Below are positions 8,538-16,198 of a DNA stretch of 64,000 bases, piece by piece. The notes below the pieces were generated by a model that was not told the DNA's origin, ran no database searches, and saw only the letters and a program-made list of their open reading frames with translations. The stretch comes from Bradyrhizobium sp. SZCCHNS1050 (GTDB lineage Bacteria > Pseudomonadota > Alphaproteobacteria > Rhizobiales > Xanthobacteraceae): the NCBI RefSeq assembly GCF_032484785.1, contig NZ_JAUETR010000001.1:3165501-3229500 (forward strand), in the 5' to 3' direction. The position numbers and the translations under genes are program-made. Position 1 is the first letter of the stretch. Each line of letters starts with the position of its first letter.

Positions 8538-8613
8538 CGTCATTGTGAGCGCAGCGAAGCAATCCAGACTGTTGGTGCGGTCCTGGATCGCTCTCTGCGC
8601 TCGCGATGACGGA
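8538..8613. repeat. Palindromic interspersed repeat, family A
   Basis: CGTCATTGTGAGCGCAGC at 8538-8555 with its inverted partner GCGCTCGCGATGACGG at about 8597-8612, and inner arms GCAATCCAG and CTGGATCGC. It sits in the spacer between two minus-strand genes and could act as an attenuator or RNA-stabilising hairpin. Confidence 0.8.
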
Positions 8614-8663
8614 GCTACTTCCCCGCGCGTGCGGCTGCGACGATCGCGGCGTGTCGTCGACCC

Positions 8664-9821
8664 TCACCTTAATCCCAGCCCGCGCGCGATGATGCCGCGC
8701 AGCACCTCGGTGGTGCCGCCCTGGATCGTCAGCTTCGGCGCGGTCTGCATCGCAAAGGTCAGCTGGTTCTCCAAGGTTTCGCGATTTCCTGCGTTCTCCT
8801 CGACGAACGCGGCGAGGTCGCGGACGCGGTGCGGCAGCTGCTGCTCCCAGATCGTGCCGACGTCCTTGACGATCGAGGCCTCGACCACCGGCTCCTTGCC
8901 GGCCTGCAGCATGCCGGCGACCGACACCGACATCCGCCGCATCGTGTGCAGCTGAGCCACCAGCCGGCCGATGCCCTCCGCGCTGCGCGTGTCGGGGTTG
9001 GGACCGACCGCGCGCACCAGCTCGGTCAGCACGTAATAGGTTTCGAGGAAGCGCTCCGGTCCCGAGCGCTCATAGGCGAGCTCGGAGGTCGCTTGCTTCC
9101 AGGCGCCGTCGATCTCGCCGAGCTGATGATCGTCCGGCACGAAGGCGTCGGTGAAGACGACCTCGTTGAACTCCTTCTGCCCGGTGATCTGCCCAATCGG
9201 GTTCACCTTGATGCCGGGCGTTTTCATGTTCACCAGGAACTGCGTCAAGCCATGACGCCTGTTCTCCTTGGTCGACGGCGAGGTGCGGAAGATCGCGATC
9301 ATGTAGTCGGCCATGTGCGCCGACGTCGTCCAGATCTTCGAGCCGTTGATCAGCCAGCCGCCCTCGGTCTTCGTCGCGCGTGTCTTGGCGGCGAACAGGT
9401 CGGAGCCCGAGTTCGGCTCGCTCATGCCGATCGCGAAGCACAGCTCGCCGCGGCAGATGCGCGGCAGGATGTCCATCTTGATATGCTCGGGCGCGTAGCG
9501 CAGCAGGATCGGCCCGCTCTGCCGGTCGGCGACGAAGAAGCGCCTGACCGGCGCGTTGGCGACGCGCATTTCCTCGGTCACGACGTAGCGCTCCAGGAAC
9601 GAGCGCTCGTGGCCGCCATATTGCTTCGGCCAGGTCATGCCGATCCAGCCGCGCGCGCCGACGCGGGCTGCAAACTCGCGCGCGTCGGCGTCCTCGCGCT
9701 TGGGCTGGTACGGGTTGAAGGTGCCGGCCGCGATCTCATCAGCGAGGAAGGCGCGCACCTCCTTGCGCAGCTCCTCGCATTCCCTCGGCAGCCGGATCGG
9801 ATCGAAACGAAGTGCGCTCAT
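8664..9821 (-). CDS. Acyl-CoA dehydrogenase (subunit 1 of a probable pair)
   Basis: A 385-residue flavoprotein starting at the ATG at 9821 behind GAGGA. The family order is clear: helical N-terminus (CEELRKEVRAFLADEIAAG), the FAD/substrate segment FAIGMSEPNSGSDLFAAKTR, the beta domain (GWLINGSKIWTTSAHMADYM), and the C-terminal helical bundle ending IQGGTTEVLRGIIARGLGLR, where QGG(T)xE is typical. ELAYERSGPERFL may hold the catalytic Glu. It oxidises an acyl-CoA to the 2-enoyl-CoA and passes electrons to ETF. The second dehydrogenase gene ends 19 bases upstream on the same strand. Readings that extend the frame to 10241 add only a Ser/Arg/Pro-rich shadow of that neighbour. Confidence 0.92.
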   Translation of the reverse strand: MSALRFDPIRLPRECEELRKEVRAFLADEIAAGTFNPYQPKREDADAREFAARVGARGWIGMTWPKQYGGHERSFLERYVVTEEMRVANAPVRRFFVADRQSGPILLRYAPEHIKMDILPRICRGELCFAIGMSEPNSGSDLFAAKTRATKTEGGWLINGSKIWTTSAHMADYMIAIFRTSPSTKENRRHGLTQFLVNMKTPGIKVNPIGQITGQKEFNEVVFTDAFVPDDHQLGEIDGAWKQATSELAYERSGPERFLETYYVLTELVRAVGPNPDTRSAEGIGRLVAQLHTMRRMSVSVAGMLQAGKEPVVEASIVKDVGTIWEQQLPHRVRDLAAFVEENAGNRETLENQLTFAMQTAPKLTIQGGTTEVLRGIIARGLGLR

Positions 9822-9840
9822 GCAACAATCCTCTTCGTGG

Positions 9841-10905
9841 TCAGCGCGAGGCGACCAGCGGCCACAGCTCATCGGCGCCGCGCGCAGCGACGCGCTTGCC
9901 GAGCTCGACGGCCCAATGACTCTCGGAGCCGAAATCGTCGCGCCAGGCCAGCGCGCGCAGCGAGAAGCGGTGCAGGATGTGCTCGGTGGTGAAGCCGATG
10001 GCTCCGTGGACCTGATGCGCGATCGCCGCGCCCTTCTCGGCGGCCTCGGCGCAGCGGATCTTGGCCGCGGCGGCTTCGAGAAACACCGCCTCGTCGAATG
10101 CGGCGGCCCGCGCGATCGCATCCGCGGCGGATGTCGCGGCCGCGCTCGCGGCGGCGCTCTCACCGGCCAGCCGTGCCAGGTTGTGCTGCACCGCCTGGAA
10201 TTTGCCGATCGGCTTCTCGAAGGCGACGCGCTCACCCGCATAGTTGACGCTGATCGCGAGCAGCCGATCCAGCGCGCCGGCGATCTGCAGTCCGCGGGCG
10301 ACGCCGCCCATCAGCATCAAGGTGGTGGCGTCGAAGCCGGCCGGTGCCGGCCGGCATGCCAGCGGCATGATCTTGTCGAACGTCACCGTGTCGCTGGGAT
10401 CGTTGGCGAGGTTGAGGCCCGCGTCGATGCGCAGCCGCGCGGTCTCGACCAGCGCGATCGACACGCCGTCTCCGCCCTCGGCGAGCACGGCAACGTGCTG
10501 CGCCGTCCTTGCGAACGGCACGCCGCGGGCACGGCCGGACAAGGTGCCGTCAGTGTCGAGTGTGATCCGGTCTCTCGGATGAGCCGGCGCGATCGTCATG
10601 GCGCCGTCGGGGGAGGCAATGCCGCCTTGTTGCAGCAGCCAGCCCGCGAGCAGCGTCTCGGCCAGCGGCACCGCAATCGCAAAACGGCCGGCGGCATTGA
10701 TGATCTCAAAGCCATCGGCGAGGTCAGTGCCGGCGCCGCCGAACTCCTCGCCCACCCAGGCGAGCGTCAGGCCGGCCTCGCTCAGCGCCCGCCACAGCGG
10801 CGCCGTCCAGCGGCCGTCCTTGTCGTGGTTGATCGTCTGCGGGTCGGCGAGATCGGCGAAGATCCTTTCCGCGGTCGCAACGACGATGTTCTCAGCTTCC
10901 GCCAC
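9841..10905 (-). CDS. Acyl-CoA dehydrogenase-like protein (subunit 2 of a probable pair)
   Basis: The start is a GTG at 10905 (VAEAENIVVATAERIFADL) preceded by GAGGAG, giving 354 residues; the upstream in-frame sequence is not protein-like. It has acyl-CoA dehydrogenase features: WRALSEAGLTLAWVGEEFGG near the N-terminus, a C-terminal bundle with AHQVHGAIGFTTEHILHRF and ALAWRDDFGSESHW. It is shorter than the usual 380 residues, and the canonical FAD loop MSEPxxGSD of the partner is not visible in the middle region. Paired, unequal acyl-CoA dehydrogenases are known to form heteromers in steroid side-chain and related pathways; a heteromer with the 8664-9821 product is inferred from adjacency. 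Confidence 0.85.
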   Translation of the reverse strand: MAEAENIVVATAERIFADLADPQTINHDKDGRWTAPLWRALSEAGLTLAWVGEEFGGAGTDLADGFEIINAAGRFAIAVPLAETLLAGWLLQQGGIASPDGAMTIAPAHPRDRITLDTDGTLSGRARGVPFARTAQHVAVLAEGGDGVSIALVETARLRIDAGLNLANDPSDTVTFDKIMPLACRPAPAGFDATTLMLMGGVARGLQIAGALDRLLAISVNYAGERVAFEKPIGKFQAVQHNLARLAGESAAASAAATSAADAIARAAAFDEAVFLEAAAAKIRCAEAAEKGAAIAHQVHGAIGFTTEHILHRFSLRALAWRDDFGSESHWAVELGKRVAARGADELWPLVASR

Positions 10906-11138
10906 AGCGCTCCTCGCCCTCGTTGTCGTCGGTCTCGGCGCGCCATGTCCTGCGCGCGCCGGCGATGTTTTGCCGGCATGATGAGCGCAAGCGACGGCCC
11001 TGACAAGCGTAGCCCGCTGCAGGGCCCCGTCCGCTCGCCGCATGGAGGCGAGCGATTTCCGCGCTGCGGAGATTGTGCCGATTTTGCAGATGCAGCGATG
11101 TTGGCTAAGAAGAAGCAAGCCAAACAGGGAGGTGCGGA

Positions 11139-11918
11139 ATGGCTGAAGGTCTGTGCGCGGTCGTGACGGGGTCGGCGTCCGGCCTCGGAGCCGCGACCGC
11201 GTTGCTGCTGGCGAAGGCCGGCATGCGCATCGTCGTGAACTATTCGAACAGCAAGAGTGAAGCCGAGCAGACCGCTGATCTCTGCCGCAAGGAAGGAGTC
11301 GAGGTCGTCGTCATTCAAGGTGACGTGTCGCGCGATGAGGATTGCCGCAAAATCGTCGCCGCCGCTGCGTCCTGGGGCCGGCTGGATGCCCTCGTCAACA
11401 ATGCCGGCACCACCAAGCACGTGCCGCACGATCAGCTCGATGGCCTTTCGGCGGAGGATTTCCAGCGCATCTTCGCGGTCAACACCATCGGCCCCTTCCA
11501 GATGGTGCGCGCCGCGCGGCCGCTGCTGGAAGCGGCGGCCAAGGCGACGGCGCGTGCGTCCGCGGTCGTCAACGTCTCGTCGGTAGCCGGCATCAGCGGC
11601 ATCGGCTCGTCGGTCGCCTACGCCGCCAGCAAGGGCGCGCTGAACACGATGACGCTATCGCTGGCGCGTGCCCTGGCGCCTGCGATCCGCGTCAACACCG
11701 TCTGCCCCGGCTACATCGATACGCCCTGGTTCACCAAGGGGCGCGGCGAGGCCGGTGCCAAGCAGGTGCGCGATGCGGTGGTCGCGCGGGTGCCGCTGCG
11801 CGCGGCTTCATCCGCTGAGGACATCGCGCAGCTCGTGGCGTTCCTGGCGAGCCCGGCGTCAGGCCACATGACCGGCGAGGTCGTGCGCATGGATGCGGGG
11901 ATGCATCTGTTGGGGTGA
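11139..11918 (+). CDS. Short-chain dehydrogenase/reductase (FabG-like)
   Basis: A 259-residue classical SDR with an excellent ribosome site (GGAGGTGCGGA). NAD(P) binding is shown by VVTGSASGLGAATALLLAKA (9-28) and LVNNAGTTKH (about 85-94). The catalytic Ser is in VVNVSSVAGISG and the Tyr-Lys pair in VAYAASKGALNTM. RVNTVCPGYIDTPWF and the C-terminal GHMTGEVVRMDAGMHL complete the fold. It likely oxidises or reduces a hydroxyacyl or other secondary alcohol. It is divergent from the two acyl-CoA dehydrogenase genes across a 230-base gap and may supply the hydroxyacyl-CoA dehydrogenase step of the same pathway. The substrate cannot be read from sequence. Confidence 0.9.
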   Translation: MAEGLCAVVTGSASGLGAATALLLAKAGMRIVVNYSNSKSEAEQTADLCRKEGVEVVVIQGDVSRDEDCRKIVAAAASWGRLDALVNNAGTTKHVPHDQLDGLSAEDFQRIFAVNTIGPFQMVRAARPLLEAAAKATARASAVVNVSSVAGISGIGSSVAYAASKGALNTMTLSLARALAPAIRVNTVCPGYIDTPWFTKGRGEAGAKQVRDAVVARVPLRAASSAEDIAQLVAFLASPASGHMTGEVVRMDAGMHLLG

Positions 11919-11921
11919 AAT

Positions 11922-11960
11922 CGTCATTGCGGGCGGCCGCTGTGGTCGCTCGCAACGACG
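11922..11960. repeat. Shortened family A palindrome between convergent genes
   Basis: CGTCATTGCGGGCG at 11922-11935 pairs with CGCTCGCAACGACG at 11947-11960. It sits exactly between the stop of the SDR gene and the stop of the minus-strand GlsB-like gene, so it may serve as a bidirectional terminator. Confidence 0.65.
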
Positions 11961-11973
11961 TGGCGCGAGGCCG

Positions 11974-12240
11974 TTACCGATTGAAATCGCGGATCGTGCC
12001 GCTCGCGACCAGCCTGTTCCAGATGAACAGCACCACGATCGCGCCGAGGGTTGCGGTCACGTAGCCCGCGCCCTGGTCGGGGCTGTAATGGCCGATGGCC
12101 TGCCCGATCGCGGTGGCGATGAACGCGCCGACGATTCCGAGCACGATGGTCAGGATGAAGCCGGAGGGATTGTTGGGACCCGGCGATAGAAGCCGCGCCA
12201 GGAAGCCGGCGACCAGCCCGACGATCAGAATGTGCAGCAT
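11974..12240 (-). CDS. GlsB/YeaQ/YmgE-family stress-response membrane protein
   Basis: An 88-residue inner-membrane protein starting at the ATG at 12240 behind AAGGA. It has three hydrophobic segments: LHILIVGLVAGFLARLL, FILTIVLGIVGAFIATAIGQ and YVTATLGAIVVLFIWNRLV. The Gly-rich opening and the PGPNNPSGFILTIVLGIVGA linker are typical of the transglycosylase-associated (YeaQ/YmgE) family, often induced by general stress. The YidB-like gene lies 34 bases upstream on the same strand, so the two are probably co-transcribed. Function in the family is unknown. Confidence 0.85.
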   Translation of the reverse strand: MLHILIVGLVAGFLARLLSPGPNNPSGFILTIVLGIVGAFIATAIGQAIGHYSPDQGAGYVTATLGAIVVLFIWNRLVASGTIRDFNR

Positions 12241-12274
12241 GAGTCTCGTCCTTCCCGTCAACGATCGCGGAGCG

Positions 12275-12871
12275 TCAGATCCGGCCCGCCAACTCATGCT
12301 CGGTCGGCAGCCGCCCGTCCGGCGTGAGCTGATCGATCACTTTCGGCAGGTACTGGCTCAGCCCGTTCAACAGCTCGTCGCGCGACAGCCCGCTCTGCGC
12401 GGTGAGCTGATCGATCTGATCGGCGCCGAGCGCATTGGCGAGATCGCCGGGCGAGATCGGCTTGTTCTCGCCGGGGGAGACCCAGGAGTTCGCGGTGTCG
12501 CCATGGCCCTTGTCCTGGAACTGGCGCAGGAGATCGCCGAGCCCGCCCGACAACACGCTGCCGGCCGCGCCGCCCGCAAGCAGACCGCCCAGGCCGCCGG
12601 CGATGATGTTGCCGAGGCCGCCACTCAATCCGCCACCAAGCGCACCGCCGAGCGGTCCGCCTTGATTCCCGGTCGGCTGGGGCGGCGGGACTGGCGCAGG
12701 CGCCGCGTTCGGCTGCTGTCCATTCTGCGAGAAATGCTTCACCGCTTTCCACGCCAGCAAAGCGAGGATCGCCATCGTCATCGGCGACATGCCGCCGTTC
12801 TTCTGCGTGGTCGGATGACTCGGCCCGCTCGGGCCGTTCTGCATGCCGTTGAGGATATCGAGTAGACCCAT
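12275..12871 (-). CDS. YidB-like (DUF937) protein
   Basis: A 198-residue protein beginning MGLLDILNGMQNGPSG, the standard opening of YidB/DUF937 proteins. A short hydrophobic stretch follows (MTMAILALLAWKAVKHF), then a Pro-rich and very Gly-rich stretch (GGALGGGLSGGLGNIIAGGL). The C-terminal domain has the conserved ISPGDLANALGADQIDQLTA, GLSRDELLNGLSQYLPKVID and LTPDGRLPTEHEL. The domain binds no known ligand and has no assigned reaction. The pairing with a GlsB-like membrane protein suggests an envelope or stress role, which is inference only. Confidence 0.85.
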   Translation of the reverse strand: MGLLDILNGMQNGPSGPSHPTTQKNGGMSPMTMAILALLAWKAVKHFSQNGQQPNAAPAPVPPPQPTGNQGGPLGGALGGGLSGGLGNIIAGGLGGLLAGGAAGSVLSGGLGDLLRQFQDKGHGDTANSWVSPGENKPISPGDLANALGADQIDQLTAQSGLSRDELLNGLSQYLPKVIDQLTPDGRLPTEHELAGRI

Positions 12872-12971
12872 GACCTGCTCCTGCGCCCCGCGCCGACAAA
12901 CCTATGGGCTTGCACGCGGCGTTACAAGCCGCGGTCAGATTCGTCGCACAGGGGAACGTGTCGCGCGCGGC

Positions 12972-13688
12972 TCAGTTCCGGGCTTCGGCCCGTTTCGGCG
13001 CCTTGGCTCCGGGCGGTGCGGCTGCGGCCTGGCTCGGGCCGGTGAACATCCGCTTCAGCTCGTCGAGCTTCTCCGACAGGACCGGAAAGTTGCAGGAGAA
13101 CGAATCGCGGCGCCAGCCGTCCTTGGCGCATTGCGCTGCCTTGATGCGGGCGCGTGCCTCCACGTTCGACGTCGGCGGCGGCAATCCGCCCTGCGCGGTC
13201 GCGGCCGGGGGCTTGTTCGGCCGTTGCGGCGGCGGGGCCGGCATGGCCGGCTTCGGCGGCTCGATCGCGGCCCGCGCCGTCATGTCCCGGAGCGAGGGCT
13301 GGAGGTCCTGCGTTTGCGGCCGCGACATCATCGCCGAGCTCATGTTGGCGTGGCGCTGGCGCTCGAGGTATTGCGTATACTGCTGGTCGATGAACTTCTG
13401 CTCTTCGGCCGTGGGATTGGGGCCGGCGATGTCGAAGCTGCGATCCTGCATGAAGTCGTAATAGACGTAGCCGCCGCCCGGCTTCCGTCTCCCGGCAAAT
13501 TTCGCGTTGCATTGCGCCAGCGCCGCCGTCTTCTCCTCCTTGGAGGCGGACTTCTCGGCAGCGTCGGCACACTCCTCGAAATCCGTCGGGGAGCGGCTCC
13601 ACCATTCCGCATGCGCGCGTTGAGGTTGCACGGCAGGCAGGCAGGTGATCGCTGCAAAGACCAGTACTGGCAGGCGGGGTGGGTACAC
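12972..13688 (-). CDS. Secreted protein of unknown function, Pro-rich
   Basis: I do not recognise the family. The start is a GTG at 13688, giving 238 residues with a signal peptide ending at AHAEWWS. The mature part has four Cys residues, in FEECADAAEKSA and LAQCNAKFAG near the N-terminus and AAQCAKDGW and SFSCNFPVL near the C-terminus, which could form disulfides in the periplasm. A Pro-rich linker (KPAMPAPPPQRPNKPPAAT) separates the two halves. The tail is Ala/Pro/Lys rich. The CarD-like composition of that tail is not evidence of relationship. No neighbouring gene suggests a role. Confidence 0.65.
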   Translation of the reverse strand: MYPPRLPVLVFAAITCLPAVQPQRAHAEWWSRSPTDFEECADAAEKSASKEEKTAALAQCNAKFAGRRKPGGGYVYYDFMQDRSFDIAGPNPTAEEQKFIDQQYTQYLERQRHANMSSAMMSRPQTQDLQPSLRDMTARAAIEPPKPAMPAPPPQRPNKPPAATAQGGLPPPTSNVEARARIKAAQCAKDGWRRDSFSCNFPVLSEKLDELKRMFTGPSQAAAAPPGAKAPKRAEARN

Positions 13689-14043
13689 GAACGGTAATCC
13701 TCAGCGGCTCCCCGCCTCAGATGACGGGAGATTGTCGCCATTTTGCGGCGGGGTGTGACTCCAATGCTGCGTAAATTGAGACTTTCTTCTTTATCTGCCG
13801 TGGTTCCGTGATCTCGTTGCCACAGTCGGGCCGGCAATGACGGCAGCGCCGTTCGTGAATCGCGCCTTGCTGTGGCGCCGGAACGATACGCAGCATTTTT
13901 CCACCATTTTCATCCCGCCGTAGTTGACGAAACTAATCTTGACGTTGGAAAGATTGGTGTTGACGAGACCGGGCAAGCGCTTCTATGAATATCTTGACAA
14001 TGGAAAGATGATCTGCGCCGCCCGGTGCGGAGGAGAGGCTGCG
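13689..14043 (+). promoter_or_regulatory. Upstream region of CrtI-like gene: promoter framed by two identical dyads
   Basis: Two 19-bp dyads of the form ATCTT-N9-AAGAT lie at 13936-13954 and 13991-14009, identical in 16 of 19 bases and 55 bases apart. Between them is TTGACG (13960-13965), an 18-base spacer and TATGAA (13984-13989). The predicted transcript start, near 13996, falls inside the second dyad. The ribosome site GGAGG at 14029 precedes the ATG at 14044. The pattern suggests a repressor binding both sites. The rest of the gap (13689-13930) shows nothing else I can support. Confidence 0.6.
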
Positions 14044-16170
14044 ATGAAAGTGTTCCTCACGGTCAAGCTGGCGCTGTTGCCGTTCGTCGCGTTCTGGACC
14101 CTGCTGGCCTGGCATCAGCCGGCATGGGCGGTGTGGTCCGCGCTGGCCCTGGCGCTCGCCGCCAACGTCTGGCGAGCCTCCCGGAGCGAGCTCGCGCTGC
14201 TGGAGCTCGGAAGCCTCGCCCTTTTCGTCGTGCTGGCGATCGCCAACGACGTCGCGCCGAATTGGACGGCCGGCAACGCGCTGTGGCTGTCCTTCGCAGG
14301 GCTCGGCCTCATCAGCTTCGCTTCGCTCGTCGTCGGCCGTCCCTGGACCGCGGACTATTCCCGCTCGGCCTATGCCGACAGCGCCTCGACGCCCCAATTC
14401 CACCTGATCAACATGATGATGACCGGGCTCTGGGGCGTCCTGTTCCTGGTCCTCGGCCTGTGCCGCTGGGCCGGCGTCGCCTCCTGGATCGCGACGATGA
14501 TCGTCGTCGGCGGCGCGCTGATCTCGATCTTCGGCCCGCGCTTCGCAATTCGCCAGGCCTTGCTGCGCATGCGGGCCGCGCGCGAGGAGTGCCATTGGCC
14601 GGCACCGGGCTTCACCCCCGCGGCCGGCGTCGACTGCGACGTCGCGGTGATCGGCGCCGGAATCGGCGGGCTGACGGCCGCCGCCCTGCTCGCGGAGTCC
14701 GGGTTGAAGGTGAAGGTGTTCGATCACCACGTGGTGCCGGGCGGCTTCTGCCACACTTATCTTCGCAAGGCTCACCACGACAACAAGCCGGTGCTGTATC
14801 GCTTCGATGCAGGGCCGCACGATTTCTCCGGCGTCTGGCCGGGCGGGCCTGTCGACAGCGTGCTGCGCCGGCTCGGCGTCGCCGACCGCATCCAGTGGCG
14901 GCGGGTCACCCACTCCTACCGTCTCGCCGGCCGCCGCGTCGACGTGCCAGCGGACTGGCGTGCTTATGTCCGACTGCTCTGCGAGATGTTTCCCGCCAGC
15001 GCGGACGGGCTCACCCGGCTGTTCGACACCATCCATGCCATTTTCGAAAGCATGTACGCGACGGGGCAGGGTCGCAGCGGCATTCCCGGCATGCCCGCCA
15101 CATTGGAGGAGATGCTGGCCTTCCCGCGCAAGCATCCGCAGGCGTTCAGGTGGATGAACCGGCCGTTCGACGAGCTCGTCGCCGCCCATGTCTCCGATCC
15201 CGAACTCATCGCCTATCTCAATGCGCTGTCGGGCTATCTCGGCGACGGCAGCGAGACGCTGAGCTGCGCCCAGATGGTCCCGATCTTCGGCTACTATTTC
15301 AAGGGTGGCTTCTATCCGGTCGGCGGCTCCGGCCGCCTCGCGGACGTGCTCGCCGAGGCGGTCACCGCCAGGGATGGCGAGGTGCATCTGAAATCCAGGG
15401 TCACCCGCATCCTGGTCGAGGAGGGCCGCGCCGTCGGCGTCGTGCTCGGCAACGGCCGCACGGTCCGCGCGCAGGCGGTGGTCTCGAATGCCGATCTCGG
15501 CCGTACCTTCACCGAGCTTCTGAGTCCCGACGATCTGCCCGCCGGTTTTCGCGAGCGTGCCCGCACCCTCGCGCCGGCGACGTCGTGCTTCTCGGTGCAT
15601 CTCGGCCTCGACATCGTGCCCGACATCGCGCCCGCCACGCATCTCGATACGCCGATGGGAATCGGCCTTGCCGTGATGTCCAAGCTCGACCCGTCGGCGG
15701 CGCCCGAAGGCCATGCCACGATGACGATCATCACCCTCGTGCCGCACGATCAGGCCACGCGCTGGTTTCCGGGCGAGGGCGGCGACGACTGGAAGGCGTG
15801 GCGGCGCTCGCCGGACTACGAGGCCCGCAAGCAGCAGCTCGGCGATGCCATGGTTGCCGCTGCCGCGACCGTCATTCCCGACTTGTCCAGGCATATCGTC
15901 TATCGGACCGACGCCAGCCCGGTGACCTATGCACGCTATGATCTCGCCAGCGCCGGCGCGATCTATGGCGTGGCGCAGTCGGGACGGCTGAAGGGCGCCA
16001 AGGCGCCGGTGCGCAATCTCGTCATCGCCGGCGGCGGCAATGCCGGAGCGGGCGTCGAGGCCGTGGTGATCTCGGGCGCGGAGGCGGCCGAGGCGCTGGT
16101 GCCGGGTCTGCTGGCGCGCGCATCGGCAGTCGCGTCGGACGCGGTGACGGCGCGGCCGCGGGCGGCCTGA
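14044..16170 (+). CDS. CrtI/retinol-saturase-like FAD oxidoreductase with N-terminal membrane domain
   Basis: Starting at the ATG at 14044 behind GGAGG, the protein has 708 residues. Residues 1 to about 185 form five or six hydrophobic segments (VKLALLPFVAFWTLLAW, LALFVVLAIAN, LWGVLFLVLGLCRWAG, TMIVVGGALISIFGP). A Rossmann FAD site follows at about 198-215 (DVAVIGAGIGGLTAAALLAE), then the FDHHVVPGGFCHTY segment of phytoene-desaturase and retinol-saturase relatives. The C-terminal signature is RNLVIAGGGNAGAGVEAVVI. The catalytic part is near normal length; the membrane part is an addition. The likely reaction is desaturation or saturation of a polyisoprenoid or other lipid at the membrane; no carotenoid genes are nearby. 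The in-frame ATG at 13924 precedes the operators and is not used. Confidence 0.8.
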   Translation: MKVFLTVKLALLPFVAFWTLLAWHQPAWAVWSALALALAANVWRASRSELALLELGSLALFVVLAIANDVAPNWTAGNALWLSFAGLGLISFASLVVGRPWTADYSRSAYADSASTPQFHLINMMMTGLWGVLFLVLGLCRWAGVASWIATMIVVGGALISIFGPRFAIRQALLRMRAAREECHWPAPGFTPAAGVDCDVAVIGAGIGGLTAAALLAESGLKVKVFDHHVVPGGFCHTYLRKAHHDNKPVLYRFDAGPHDFSGVWPGGPVDSVLRRLGVADRIQWRRVTHSYRLAGRRVDVPADWRAYVRLLCEMFPASADGLTRLFDTIHAIFESMYATGQGRSGIPGMPATLEEMLAFPRKHPQAFRWMNRPFDELVAAHVSDPELIAYLNALSGYLGDGSETLSCAQMVPIFGYYFKGGFYPVGGSGRLADVLAEAVTARDGEVHLKSRVTRILVEEGRAVGVVLGNGRTVRAQAVVSNADLGRTFTELLSPDDLPAGFRERARTLAPATSCFSVHLGLDIVPDIAPATHLDTPMGIGLAVMSKLDPSAAPEGHATMTIITLVPHDQATRWFPGEGGDDWKAWRRSPDYEARKQQLGDAMVAAAATVIPDLSRHIVYRTDASPVTYARYDLASAGAIYGVAQSGRLKGAKAPVRNLVIAGGGNAGAGVEAVVISGAEAAEALVPGLLARASAVASDAVTARPRAA

Positions 16171-16198
16171 GCGCGGCGCCTGCCGCAGCTCGGGCGTA

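Noticed and set aside
9822..10241. N-terminal extension of the first acyl-CoA dehydrogenase by 140 residues
   Set aside because: The added residues are Ser/Arg/Pro-rich and lie within the well-supported second dehydrogenase gene in another frame; ATG 9821 has a ribosome site.
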